Source of the DNA: Robertmurraya massiliosenegalensis JC6
GTDB lineage: Bacteria > Bacillota > Bacilli > Bacillales > Cytobacillaceae
Direction of reading: 5' to 3'
Length of the DNA stretch: 64,000 bases
NCBI RefSeq assembly: GCF_000311725.1
Contig: NZ_HE978516.1
Location: forward strand, 46,837-110,836
Shown: one piece after another, positions 28,023 through 37,281 of the stretch
Layout of the letters: every line of letters starts with the position of its first letter
Numbering within the stretch: position 1 is the stretch's first letter
Made by a program: the position numbers and the translations under genes
The notes under the pieces: generated by a model
The model's input: only the letters and a program-made list of their open reading frames with translations
Told to the model about the DNA's origin: nothing
Database searches by the model: none

Positions 28023-29483
28023 TTAATTTGTGATTCTCTCAATTAAACTCGTCGTGGAATACCCGTCAACAAAGGATAAAATTTTTACTTTTTTAGCATA
28101 TTCTTTTCCCACAACTTCCTCTGCCCGATAATCTCCACCCTTTACAAGGACATCCGGCCTTATTTCTGAAATCAGACGAAGTGGAGTATCTTCATCAAAA
28201 ATGATCACTGCATCAACAAATTCAAAAAAAGACAGCATCTTCGCTCGATCCTGTTCATGATTAACTGGCCTATTTATCCCTTTTAAACGCTTAACAGATT
28301 GATCACTATTCAAGCCGATGATTAATTTATCTCCTAGCTCTTTCGCATTTTTAAGGTATGTTGCATGGCCAATATGAAGAAGATCAAAACAGCCATTTGT
28401 AAAGATAATTCGTTCTCCATTGTTGCGCCAACCATCTAGCAATGCTTGAAAATTGTTTGCGGAAAAAATTTTATTTATTTTTCTTCTATCGTTTAAAAAT
28501 TCCAGCTTCGAGATTAACTCCACATCCTTAACTGCGTAGGTCCCCAACTTTCCAACCACGATTCCAGCAGCGATATTAGAAATTTTCACCGCATCTTGAA
28601 CAGGAATTCCCATTCCCATCATCGCTCCGAGCGTGGAAACAACTGTATCTCCTGCACCTGATACATCAAAAACCTCCTTCGCTAAAGTCGGAAAATCATT
28701 GATTTGATTTTCTCCAACTAAACTCATTCCCTGTTCTGAACGCGTAATTAACAAATAATCAAGGTCGTACTTTCTCCTAAGTTCTTTCCCATAGTTATGA
28801 ATAGCTTGATTGCTATTAGGAATATCCTTTCCTCGTAAATCACTTAATTCTTTTAAATTTGGGGTGACAATGGTTGCACCCCTATATTTATCCCAATTGT
28901 CCCCTTTTGGGTCAATAATTACAGGAATTTCCTTTCTCTTTGCTGTAAATAAGACTGATTGACATAGTTCAAACTGACAAAAACCTTTGCCATAATCAGA
29001 AATAATAATTGCGTCGTACTTTTCGATGCTTAGTAGGTGCACGAACCACTCTTCAAACTTATGTACCCCAGCATCCGACAGTTCCACATTCTCTTCCTGA
29101 TCCATTCTCAATACTTGTTGATTCCCACTGATAATTCTTGTTTTGATTGTGGTAGAGCGATCGTCCGTCTGGATTCCCGATACATCAATCCCCTTGAAAC
29201 TTAGCATTTCTACTAAATCATCTCTTCCTTTATCTCTCCCGACTACCCCTGCAAGAGATACTTTGCAACCTAAATGAACAAGATTATTGGCGACATTCGC
29301 TGCGCCTCCTAAAGTTTGTGTCGCCTCTTTCAGGTTAACCACCGGAACAGGTGCCTCAGGTGAAATACGCTTCATTTCACCAAAATAATATTGGTCAAGC
29401 ATGACATCTCCAATGACAAGTACACGACAACTTTTTATTTTGCTTTGAAAACGTTGAATAATCTCGTTAATATTCCAGTTCAT
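28023..29483 (-). CDS. hldE: Bifunctional heptose-7-phosphate kinase / heptose-1-phosphate adenylyltransferase
   Basis: A fusion of two activities of ADP-heptose synthesis, about 486 residues. The N-terminal PfkB/ribokinase-like kinase domain starts VLVIGDVMLDQYYFGEM and ends with the anion-hole motif VSGAGDTVVSTLG. The C-terminal nucleotidyltransferase domain has TNGCFDLLHIGHATYL with the HxGH motif. I prefer the ATG at 29483, with GAGGA 8 bases upstream; several upstream in-frame starts overlap gmhA further. The Gram-negative enzyme makes the beta anomer of the ADP-heptose. Confidence 0.94.
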   Translation of the reverse strand: MNWNINEIIQRFQSKIKSCRVLVIGDVMLDQYYFGEMKRISPEAPVPVVNLKEATQTLGGAANVANNLVHLGCKVSLAGVVGRDKGRDDLVEMLSFKGIDVSGIQTDDRSTTIKTRIISGNQQVLRMDQEENVELSDAGVHKFEEWFVHLLSIEKYDAIIISDYGKGFCQFELCQSVLFTAKRKEIPVIIDPKGDNWDKYRGATIVTPNLKELSDLRGKDIPNSNQAIHNYGKELRRKYDLDYLLITRSEQGMSLVGENQINDFPTLAKEVFDVSGAGDTVVSTLGAMMGMGIPVQDAVKISNIAAGIVVGKLGTYAVKDVELISKLEFLNDRRKINKIFSANNFQALLDGWRNNGERIIFTNGCFDLLHIGHATYLKNAKELGDKLIIGLNSDQSVKRLKGINRPVNHEQDRAKMLSFFEFVDAVIIFDEDTPLRLISEIRPDVLVKGGDYRAEEVVGKEYAKKVKILSFVDGYSTTSLIERITN

Positions 29484-30057
29484 ATTCATTTTCCTCATCA
29501 ATCATTTCACAAATAATGTGTCCGATTAAAATATGAGCCTCTTGAATTCTTGCCGTATTGCTTGATGGGATCACGATACAACGATGACATATGTCCTTCA
29601 TTATCCCACCATCTTTCCCTGTTAACCCAATGGTAAGCGCTCCTTTATCATTTGCCCGCTTTATCGCCCTAATGATGTTGTCACTGTTACCAGATGTCGT
29701 AATTCCGATCACAATATCGTGAGGTTTCACAAGCGCTTCTATCTGTCTACTAAAAATTTCTTCGTAACCATAATCATTCCCTACAGCGGTTAAGATCGAG
29801 GTATCCGTCGTCAGCGCAATAGCCGGTAAGCCTTTTCTTTCTTTGACAAATCTGCCAACAAGTTCCGCCGCCAAATGCTGACTATCCGCTGCACTCCCGC
29901 CATTCCCCATGAAAAATATCGTATTTTTATGTTCAATCGCATCCTTACATAAATAGCTTATCCGCTCGATTTCCTCCCTTAAATTCTCTTCGATTTTTGC
30001 CATTACTTCTAAATGCTCCTGTAAAGCAGAATTGAATATCGTTTTGATAGAATTCAT
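29467..30057 (-). CDS. gmhA: Sedoheptulose-7-phosphate isomerase
   Basis: SIS-domain isomerase of 196 residues, converting sedoheptulose 7-phosphate to D-glycero-D-manno-heptose 7-phosphate, the first step of heptose synthesis. Visible are FMGNGGSAADSQHLAAELVGRF, the TSGNSDNIIRAIKRAND phosphate loop and a C-terminal EAHILIGHIICEMID with catalytic and metal-binding His/Glu positions. A GGGGAG site precedes the ATG. It follows a strong hairpin terminator after the flippase gene and overlaps hldE at its end. Confidence 0.95.
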   Translation of the reverse strand: MNSIKTIFNSALQEHLEVMAKIEENLREEIERISYLCKDAIEHKNTIFFMGNGGSAADSQHLAAELVGRFVKERKGLPAIALTTDTSILTAVGNDYGYEEIFSRQIEALVKPHDIVIGITTSGNSDNIIRAIKRANDKGALTIGLTGKDGGIMKDICHRCIVIPSSNTARIQEAHILIGHIICEMIDEENEYELEY

Positions 30058-30081
30058 AGATTCAACTCCCCAATCCTTATA

Positions 30082-30109
30082 AAAAAAAGAGACAGATGTC
30101 TCTTTTTTT
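30082..30109 (-). terminator. Strong hairpin inside the exopolysaccharide locus
   Basis: A 13-bp stem of AAAAAAAGAGACA / TGTCTCTTTTTTT with a 2-base centre spans the stop codon of the flippase gene. Only 24 bases separate it from gmhA, so there is no room for a separate promoter after it. The heptose genes must be reached by read-through, antitermination, or a promoter inside the flippase gene. Confidence 0.88.
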
Positions 30110-31577
30110 ACAGGGTACTTTTTTTATAGACTCGTTTTTTCATCAAGGCAAAATAACGCTTCCTCAACTCATTTAAAAGCAAACCATCATTTTTATAGTA
30201 TTCAATCATCATCACCATCGCTACATAAGTGATAGCTCCTATACTTATTTGCATAAGGGTCGTACCCACTCCTACGCCGCCATACACTCCAATCGCTCTT
30301 ACAACGATATACATGACAATGCCCGCAATAAAATAATCACTTGACTTCATAAAAATAGGCTTAAATGTAAATTCCTTTTTGATTGCAATAAATTGAACGG
30401 TGAGCACGAAAAACTCTGCTGCTAACGTAGAAATCGCCGCACCAATTGCACCATAATTTTTAATTAGAAATAGATTCAATACTAAATTGATGACTGCTCC
30501 AATATAAACGGATATATTATAAATTTTCATTCTACCTAGGGGCAATAAATATTGCGTTCCAAAGACTCCACTCCAAGCCATAAATAAAATGGTTGGACTA
30601 ATGATAAGTAAAATATCGATCGTTTGCTCAAACTCTTTCCCTAAATACCATGGGATAAATTCCGAAGAAATTCCGGCGAGCCCAAACATAATAGGGACGG
30701 CAATCATCGTCGAGAAATCAAGTGATTTATGAATATACCCTTTCACTTCCGCTATTTTTCCCGAGCTAAAGATATAGGCGATTTTCGGGAGCATAATCGT
30801 CCCTAAAGATGTGACAAAGGTTAGGCACACTTTCAACAATTTATCTGCATAATCAAAAAGTCCGACCTCAGCTTTCGTCGAAAAGACCCCGAGCATCGTC
30901 TTATTTAAGACAAAATAAATTTGGATGGCGATTAACGGAATGAAATAGACAAGTGTTGGTTTTAAATGACTAAGAATATCCGATAAAGCAATGGGTACAT
31001 ACGTAATATAATCTTTAATTCCTACCCAAAGGACAATTTGTCCTAGTAATGTTGAACCCGTCATAATCAGAGTATAGAGCGCTAAATCATCAGGATTCTT
31101 AACAAGAATAAAGAGCAAAATAATGCTGATTACTCTTACTACCGTGTTCCTTAACACAATGCTCTTAAATTTCTCAAGGCCTGTAAAAAACCATGTACAA
31201 TCCACTAAACAAGACAATAACGCTAGTGTTTGAAGATACATAATTAACTTACTTTCGTTTACTCCAAATAGAACAAATAAAACATAAGCAACGATCGCAA
31301 GCAGTGACATGGTGATTTGCAAAGAAAAAATACTAATGAATGTTTTACTTAATTTTTGCTTATCATCTCTAACTGTAGCGATCGTCTTACTTCCATAAAC
31401 TCCAATTCCTAATGTTCCCATTAAAATGAAATATTGGACAATTGAGCCTGAATAGGCAAACACCCCTACTCCGTTTGCTCCCAACACCCTCGATACATAT
31501 GGAACGGTCATTAGAGGAAATAAAACCATTATGATTTGATACATTAATTCGAATAAGTAATTTTTTCTTAGACTCAA
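30108..31577 (-). CDS. wzx: Wzx-type polysaccharide flippase
   Basis: A 489-residue membrane protein of the MOP/oligosaccharide flippase family, with about 12-14 predicted helices. The N-terminus (SLRKNYLFELMYQIIMVLFPLMTVPYVSR, here given in part) and MGTLGIGVYGSK match Wzx/RfbX proteins. It should move lipid-linked repeat units across the membrane for polymerisation by the EpsG-like protein. The presence of Wzx plus a polymerase and a Wzz-like protein indicates a Wzy-dependent assembly route. Confidence 0.9.
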   Translation of the reverse strand: MSLRKNYLFELMYQIIMVLFPLMTVPYVSRVLGANGVGVFAYSGSIVQYFILMGTLGIGVYGSKTIATVRDDKQKLSKTFISIFSLQITMSLLAIVAYVLFVLFGVNESKLIMYLQTLALLSCLVDCTWFFTGLEKFKSIVLRNTVVRVISIILLFILVKNPDDLALYTLIMTGSTLLGQIVLWVGIKDYITYVPIALSDILSHLKPTLVYFIPLIAIQIYFVLNKTMLGVFSTKAEVGLFDYADKLLKVCLTFVTSLGTIMLPKIAYIFSSGKIAEVKGYIHKSLDFSTMIAVPIMFGLAGISSEFIPWYLGKEFEQTIDILLIISPTILFMAWSGVFGTQYLLPLGRMKIYNISVYIGAVINLVLNLFLIKNYGAIGAAISTLAAEFFVLTVQFIAIKKEFTFKPIFMKSSDYFIAGIVMYIVVRAIGVYGGVGVGTTLMQISIGAITYVAMVMMIEYYKNDGLLLNELRKRYFALMKKRVYKKSTL

Positions 31578-31638
31578 AGTTTAATCACCTAATTTTTTTT
31601 TGCATTAAGGTTTACACTTGTTTTTGCGCACGTTCCTT

Positions 31639-32646
31639 TCACCGTAACATCATTCGATGATCGATCCTTTTCCAAATATATTCTGCCATCATCGATAACA
31701 ACGGATGAATTTTAAAGAGATTGTATTTGATTTTTCGATTCGTACTGAGTCCCACTTTGCCCCTACTTTCGAAAAATTGAATAAATTGCTTTCTTAAATT
31801 TTTATATACTTGCCGTTCTTCTGGACAGGAGCTCTTAATCAAATAGTAATCTACAAACAATAGATTTAAATAATGCTCATATGCCTTTTCATACAGATCT
31901 TCATACCCTTTTTCTTTAAAGTATTGGATTCTTTCCTGTAAAGCTTCTAATCTATCAAGTCTTTTTAAATTGAATTTCTGTCCCGTAATACTCGTATTCC
32001 TTTGGAGATAATAGTACATAGGGATAGATGTATATACCACTTTACTAGCATTATCCAATAAATGATGCATGATAAAGTCATCCTCATGAATTTTGCCCAC
32101 TTTAAACCTTACCCCATCAAATAACTCTTTCTTATACAATTTGTTCCAAACTCCTAAAGTAATATATTGAAGCTCTGTGTACAAATGATGTAACGTCTGA
32201 TGATTATTAAAAACAGAGATAGACTCCTTACCTGCATCGATTTCATCAAAAGACTGTTTCGTTGTCCCTTCATTTTCTTGAACGACAGAATAGCCACAAA
32301 TTGATATATCAGCACGATGCTCTTTTAAATTTTTATGCAATCGCTCATACATTCTTGGATGAATATAATCATCAGGGTCAACAAAGCAAATATAATCCCC
32401 ATTAGCTAATTCGATTCCTGCATTTCTAGCAGCTGATAAGCCGCCATTTTCCTGATGTTTGACGATTACTCTTTGATCTTGACAAGCGTATTGTTCACAT
32501 ATTTCGGCGCAGTTATCTGGCGAGCCGTCGTTGACTAAGATAACTTCTATTTTTCGATACGTCTGTTGTAAAATGGAATCTAAACATTTAGGAAGATACT
32601 CCTGAACCATATAGATTGGTACAATGACAGATATTAATTCTTCCAA
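31639..32646 (-). CDS. Family 2 glycosyltransferase
   Basis: A 335-residue GT-A enzyme. The catalytic domain starts ISVIVPIYMVQEYLPKCLDS, with VNDGSPDN and the metal-binding DPDDYIHP. The C-terminal half is helical and basic, without clear membrane helices. It is a close paralogue of the gene at 36183-37253 (both share a WNKLYK, HEDxF and YLQRxxS pattern). It probably adds one sugar to the repeat unit at the inner face of the membrane; donor and acceptor are unknown. Confidence 0.88.
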   Translation of the reverse strand: MEELISVIVPIYMVQEYLPKCLDSILQQTYRKIEVILVNDGSPDNCAEICEQYACQDQRVIVKHQENGGLSAARNAGIELANGDYICFVDPDDYIHPRMYERLHKNLKEHRADISICGYSVVQENEGTTKQSFDEIDAGKESISVFNNHQTLHHLYTELQYITLGVWNKLYKKELFDGVRFKVGKIHEDDFIMHHLLDNASKVVYTSIPMYYYLQRNTSITGQKFNLKRLDRLEALQERIQYFKEKGYEDLYEKAYEHYLNLLFVDYYLIKSSCPEERQVYKNLRKQFIQFFESRGKVGLSTNRKIKYNLFKIHPLLSMMAEYIWKRIDHRMMLR

Positions 32647-32693
32647 AATTGAGCACCACTTTTCTTCTTATTTAGCACAGGCAATTTTCCATT

Positions 32694-33710
32694 CTAATAA
32701 ACTAGAGCCGCTTTATTGAAAAGCCATCCATCATGTTGAACATACCAATTAATGGTTTCCATTATTCCTTTTTCAAATTGATAAATAGGTTTCCAACCAA
32801 GCTCCTTCGTTATCTTCGAATGGTCAATTGCATATCTCCGATCATGACCTAAACGATCCTCTGTGAAATGAATGAGACTTTCCTTTTTACCAAGAAGCTT
32901 AAGAAGCAGTTTAACCACTTCGATATTCTCCATTTCACTATTTCCACCAATATTATAAATTTCCCCTGCTTTTCCTTTATGCAATACTGCATCTATCGCT
33001 CGACAATGATCGTATACATGTAGCCAATCACGAATCTGCTTCCCATCACCGTAAACTGGCAATTTCTTGTCTTGAAGTGCTTGACTGATCATTAAAGGAA
33101 TTAATTTCTCAGGAAACTGGAAAGGACCATAATTATTGGAACATCTTGTTATATTTATCGGTAAACCATAGGTCTCATAATAAGCTCTAACGATCATATC
33201 TGCAGCTGCTTTTGACGCTGAATACGGACTATTTGGAGCGAGATTTGTCTCTTCAGTAAAAAATCCCTCTTTTTCCAATGTGCCATATACTTCATCTGTT
33301 GAAATTTGAATAAATTTCACGCCAGTTTTATATTGAATATTATTTTTTGTTGATAATTCCGTTTGCCAATTCTCTTTCGCCACTTCTAGTAAAATATTGG
33401 TGCCCAATACATTGGTCTGTAGAAAAATTTCAGGATGAGCAATACTACGATCAACATGCGTTTCAGCTGCAAAATGAATGACAATATCAATCGAGAATTG
33501 CCTAAATATCTGATTAAGCAAGGAGCGATCACCAATATCTCCTTTTATAAACTGATAATTCTTTTTATCCGGTAACCGCGTAAGATTAGTCAAATGGCCT
33601 GCATACGTCAATGCATCAAGATTAACAAGTGTATAATCGTACTTAGAAGCCATATATCTGATGAAATTCGAACCGATAAAACCGGCTCCGCCCGTAACAA
33701 GAATATTCAT
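32694..33710 (-). CDS. rmlB: dTDP-glucose 4,6-dehydratase
   Basis: Short-chain dehydrogenase-type enzyme that converts dTDP-glucose to dTDP-4-keto-6-deoxyglucose. About 338 residues. The NAD-binding motif GGAGFIGSNF is at the N-terminus; STDEVYG holds the Asp-Glu acid/base pair and YSASKAAAD the YxxxK pair. The ATG at 33710 follows AAGGGAAG; the frame extends to 33728 but without a site. It lies 7 bases after rmlA. There is no rmlC or rmlD, so the product goes to the FdtA/FdtB branch rather than to rhamnose. Confidence 0.95.
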   Translation of the reverse strand: MNILVTGGAGFIGSNFIRYMASKYDYTLVNLDALTYAGHLTNLTRLPDKKNYQFIKGDIGDRSLLNQIFRQFSIDIVIHFAAETHVDRSIAHPEIFLQTNVLGTNILLEVAKENWQTELSTKNNIQYKTGVKFIQISTDEVYGTLEKEGFFTEETNLAPNSPYSASKAAADMIVRAYYETYGLPINITRCSNNYGPFQFPEKLIPLMISQALQDKKLPVYGDGKQIRDWLHVYDHCRAIDAVLHKGKAGEIYNIGGNSEMENIEVVKLLLKLLGKKESLIHFTEDRLGHDRRYAIDHSKITKELGWKPIYQFEKGIMETINWYVQHDGWLFNKAALVY

Positions 33711-33717
33711 TCTTCCC

Positions 33718-34629
33718 TTACCCTCCATTCATTGAGGAATAGGCTAAAGAATACTCCTCAACCGTGCTATCAGCTAGTTCCATTAAATATTTTCCGTAAT
33801 CTGTTTTCATAAGTGGGTAAGCTAATTCCATTAATTCCTGCTTCGAAATATATCCTTTTCTATAAGCAATTTCTTCTATACAGGCGATATACATTCCCTG
33901 CCTTTTTTGGATGACCTCAACAAAATTTGAAGCATTAAGAAGGGATTCATTTGTCCCCGTATCCAACCAGGCTAATCCTCTCCCTAGCACCTCTACTTTC
34001 AGTTTTCCCCTTTGTAAATATTCATTTAGAATAGAGGTTATCTCTACTTCTCCCCTTGAAGATGGCTGAACCTTTTTCGCTATTTCAATCACCTTGTTAT
34101 CAAAGAAGTATAACCCTGGAATCGCAAATTTAGATTTTGGCCTTTTTGGTTTTTCTTCAATCGAAATTGCTTCCCCATTGTCCCCTATCTCGACCACTCC
34201 ATATGCGCTCGGATCGTTCACATAACAGCCAAAAATAATACCCCCTATTTTCAAGGAGGTAGCATTTTCAATGAAATCAATAAAATTTGTTCCGTAAAAG
34301 ATGTTATCACCCAAAATTAAGGCGACGGAGGAATCTCCTATAAATTCTTCTCCGATTATAAAAGCTTCTGCTAAACCATTCGGTTTTTCTTGAATCGCAT
34401 ATTCAATCATTAACCCTAAATGGCGACCATCGCCAAATAATTCTTTAAACCCACCTATATCGCGCGGCGTAGAAATTAAGAGGATTTCTTTAATTCCAGC
34501 AAGCATTAAAATAGATAATGGATAGTAGATCATCGGTTTATCATATATAGGCAAAATTTGTTTTGAAACAGCTTTTGTTAACGGATATAGTCTTGTGCCA
34601 GAGCCTCCAGCTAAAATGATTCCCTTCAT
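33718..34629 (-). CDS. rmlA: Glucose-1-phosphate thymidylyltransferase
   Basis: Makes dTDP-glucose from dTTP and glucose 1-phosphate. The 303-residue protein has the nucleotide-binding loop [17 protein letters not shown] and other RmlA segments ([30 protein letters not shown]). It is the first step of the dTDP-sugar branch and is adjacent to rmlB. The glucose 1-phosphate is shared with the GtaB reaction encoded in the same locus. Confidence 0.96.
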   Translation of the reverse strand: MKGIILAGGSGTRLYPLTKAVSKQILPIYDKPMIYYPLSILMLAGIKEILLISTPRDIGGFKELFGDGRHLGLMIEYAIQEKPNGLAEAFIIGEEFIGDSSVALILGDNIFYGTNFIDFIENATSLKIGGIIFGCYVNDPSAYGVVEIGDNGEAISIEEKPKRPKSKFAIPGLYFFDNKVIEIAKKVQPSSRGEVEITSILNEYLQRGKLKVEVLGRGLAWLDTGTNESLLNASNFVEVIQKRQGMYIACIEEIAYRKGYISKQELMELAYPLMKTDYGKYLMELADSTVEEYSLAYSSMNGG

Positions 34630-34651
34630 ACTTTGCCTCCTTTCTTTTTGT

Positions 34652-35746
34652 TCAGCCTTTGTATTGATTTGCCGTAGTCACAACATGTTCAATCTGTTCT
34701 CTAGTCATAACTGGATACAGCGGCAAACTGACAACTTGCTCTGCTAGCAATTCAGTTAGCGGTAACCTTAAATCATTTAACTCTACATATGCTTCTTGTT
34801 TATGAGGAGCAATTGGATAATGAACGAGCGTACTGACCCCATTGGCATTCATATAGGCCTGAAAATCTTGGCGCTTCTCCACTCTTATTACAAACAAATG
34901 CCATACATGACTTTCTTCGTCATCAGGAAAATTCGGTAGGACCAAATTGGGATTTTGTATATGTTTACAATAATAACGTGCTATTTCTCTTCGCTTGGCA
35001 TTATCTTCATCTAAATATGGTAATTTCAATCTTAATAAACCAGCTTGTATCTCATCTAAACGGCTATTGACCCCTTTCTCACGATTCAAATATTTAATTT
35101 GCGAGCCATAGTTTCTTAACGCTTTAATTCTGGAAGCAAGTCCTGTATCATCTGTTGTGATCGCTCCACCATCTCCGAAAGCTCCAAGATTTTTCCCAGG
35201 ATAAAAACTAAATGCAGCGGCATCACCAAGACTTCCAACCCTTCTTCCACTGAGTTTGGCTCCATGTGCTTGCGCTGCATCTTCAATTATTTTCAATTGA
35301 TATTTTTGTGCTAATAACCAAAGCTGCTCCATTTCAACTCCACGTCCATATAAATGGACTAATAATATTGCCTTTGTACTTGATGTAATCGAGCCTTCAA
35401 TTAATTCCACATCGAGATTATAGGTATCTTCATTTGGTTCTATTATAATCGGCTTTGCACCAGTGGCCGTAATCGCTAAAATCGTTGCAATATAAGTATT
35501 TCCTGGAACAATTACTTCGTCGCCCTCTGTTATGTTATATCCCCTTAAAATTAACGTTAAAGCGTCTAATCCATTTCCAACACCAATGCAATGCTTAGTT
35601 CCACAATAACGAGCGAATTCTGACTCAAACATATTCACTTCATTGCCTAGAATATATTGACCATCATTTAAGAAGTGTGTAAAAAAATCTAGAGCTTCCG
35701 TTACATACCTATCATTTAAAGACTTTAAATCAAGAAAGTTAATCAT
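34652..35746 (-). CDS. fdtB: dTDP-3-keto-6-deoxyhexose aminotransferase (FdtB/QdtB type)
   Basis: PLP-dependent DegT/DnrJ/EryC1 sugar aminotransferase, 364 residues. The Schiff-base lysine is in [17 protein letters not shown], and EDAAQAHGA is the cofactor-binding Asp segment; the N-terminal part has [16 protein letters not shown]. Directly preceded by an FdtA-like ketoisomerase gene (8-base overlap), it most likely installs the 3-amino group of dTDP-3-amino-3,6-dideoxyhexose. Galacto or gluco form (Fuc3N or Qui3N) cannot be told apart here. Confidence 0.88.
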   Translation of the reverse strand: MINFLDLKSLNDRYVTEALDFFTHFLNDGQYILGNEVNMFESEFARYCGTKHCIGVGNGLDALTLILRGYNITEGDEVIVPGNTYIATILAITATGAKPIIIEPNEDTYNLDVELIEGSITSSTKAILLVHLYGRGVEMEQLWLLAQKYQLKIIEDAAQAHGAKLSGRRVGSLGDAAAFSFYPGKNLGAFGDGGAITTDDTGLASRIKALRNYGSQIKYLNREKGVNSRLDEIQAGLLRLKLPYLDEDNAKRREIARYYCKHIQNPNLVLPNFPDDEESHVWHLFVIRVEKRQDFQAYMNANGVSTLVHYPIAPHKQEAYVELNDLRLPLTELLAEQVVSLPLYPVMTREQIEHVVTTANQYKG

Positions 35747-36155
35747 GGATTATCTCCTTATCTCGAACTAGATTGATGAAATCATCATAGCTTCTTACAT
35801 AGTCTTCAGCTTTATAATAAGCATCGGCTAACACCAACAAAACACAGTCCTTAGAGAAGTCCTTCATTTCTCGCCAAATAAAACGTTCAATCAGTAATCC
35901 TTGGTTTGGACTACTTAAATGGAACTCCCTTTTATCCAGCCCGTCATCTAACATAATCGTACAGGACCCGCTTACACAGATAAGCACTTGCTTCAACTCT
36001 TTATGAGCATGGCCTCCTCTAGTTAAATTTTGTTTATTGCCAAAAATATAATAAACCCGTTTGATCGCAAATGGGATATGAATATTTTCCTCAATGGATA
36101 CTAAACAACCTCTATCATCTGAATATTCAGAGAAATTAACCACTGCTTTTTCCAC
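35739..36155 (-). CDS. fdtA: dTDP-4-keto-6-deoxyglucose 3,4-ketoisomerase (FdtA/QdtA type)
   Basis: A 138-residue cupin of the WxcM-like family that shifts the keto group from C4 to C3 of the dTDP-6-deoxyhexose. Family segments are [21 protein letters not shown], in part, with the active-site histidines, and [17 protein letters not shown]. FdtA and QdtA differ in the stereochemistry at C4. I cannot decide between them from the sequence alone. Translational overlap with the aminotransferase gene supports a joint pathway. Confidence 0.87.
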   Translation of the reverse strand: MEKAVVNFSEYSDDRGCLVSIEENIHIPFAIKRVYYIFGNKQNLTRGGHAHKELKQVLICVSGSCTIMLDDGLDKREFHLSSPNQGLLIERFIWREMKDFSKDCVLLVLADAYYKAEDYVRSYDDFINLVRDKEIIHD

Positions 36156-36182
36156 CCTAGATTTCCCCCTTTCTCCTTAAAT

Positions 36183-37253
36183 CTATAACATTAAAAATAT
36201 ATTTAGCTCACTAAAAAGAACTGGACTTATCAGCATCGTGTTCGTACTTTTATTTCCAACACCGCTCTTCTGTGTTTTCATCATTTGCCATGTATTCATA
36301 CATACCTTATACAAAAGAGGATTATACTTGAAAAGACTATATTTAATCTTCACATTCATCGGTAAATCGTGTAAATGCTCACTTAATCTTCTATATTTTT
36401 CTTGTAACCCATGTAATATCCATACTTCCTTCGGGAAAAATTTCCGCACTAGAAAATAGTGTTTCGGCAGCATATTTAAATAATCATCGAGCGTTTGATT
36501 ATATAATCGTTGAAATCCTCGCTCTTGAAAAAATAGCATCCTTTCTTCTAAAGCCTCTAAAAAATCCAATCTCGTTAAATTGAATTTCTTTCCCATAAAG
36601 CTGGACTTTCTTTGCAAATAAAAGTATAACGGTAAATTGGAATACACAACTTTAGATGCCCGATCTAAAATTCGATGGACAATAAATTCATCTTCATGCC
36701 ATTTGCCCGTTTTAAATCGTAAGCTATTAAATATTTCTCTTTTGTACAACTTATTCCACACGACAATATTTTCAACATGTAAATCTCCATATAATGTTTC
36801 AAGTATCTCCTGTTCTTCATAAATCTCTATATGCTCATTTTCGATTTTTTTCGCTGCAAAGGGTTCGTTTATTTCTTCCTCTTCATATACGTATTGAAAA
36901 CTACTAACTGAAATATCTGCCTCATAATGGTGTAAGTTTTTATACAAGATTTCATATAATTGATGATCGACATAATCATCACAATCGACAAAAGCAATAT
37001 AGTTTCCTTCTGCCATATCTAGTCCTTTGTTCATTGCAGCTGAAGGACCTCTGTTCTCCTGATAGAAGATTCTTATCCTTTGATCTTTCTCGGCATATTT
37101 TTGACAAATATGCAAACTATCATCTAAAGATCCATCATCAATTAGTATTAATTCAAAGTGGGGATAGCTTTGATTCAGAATGGATTCAATACACTTCGGT
37201 AAGTACTTCTCGCTATTGTAAACGGGTACGATTACTGAAATTAAATCTCCCAT
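36183..37253 (-). CDS. Family 2 glycosyltransferase
   Basis: A 356-residue GT-A enzyme. The catalytic domain starts ISVIVPVYNSEKYLPKCIES, then IDDGSLDDS and the metal-binding VDCDDYVDH. It is a close paralogue of the enzyme at 31639-32646, including the C-terminal pattern around WNKLYK, HEDEF and LQRKSSFMGKKFNLTRLDF. The tail after about residue 325 differs from that paralogue. Cytoplasmic face of the membrane; sugar specificity unknown. Confidence 0.87.
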   Translation of the reverse strand: MGDLISVIVPVYNSEKYLPKCIESILNQSYPHFELILIDDGSLDDSLHICQKYAEKDQRIRIFYQENRGPSAAMNKGLDMAEGNYIAFVDCDDYVDHQLYEILYKNLHHYEADISVSSFQYVYEEEEINEPFAAKKIENEHIEIYEEQEILETLYGDLHVENIVVWNKLYKREIFNSLRFKTGKWHEDEFIVHRILDRASKVVYSNLPLYFYLQRKSSFMGKKFNLTRLDFLEALEERMLFFQERGFQRLYNQTLDDYLNMLPKHYFLVRKFFPKEVWILHGLQEKYRRLSEHLHDLPMNVKIKYSLFKYNPLLYKVCMNTWQMMKTQKSGVGNKSTNTMLISPVLFSELNIFLML

Positions 37254-37281
37254 TGCGTGTTTACCTCCTCGGTCTTTTTGT

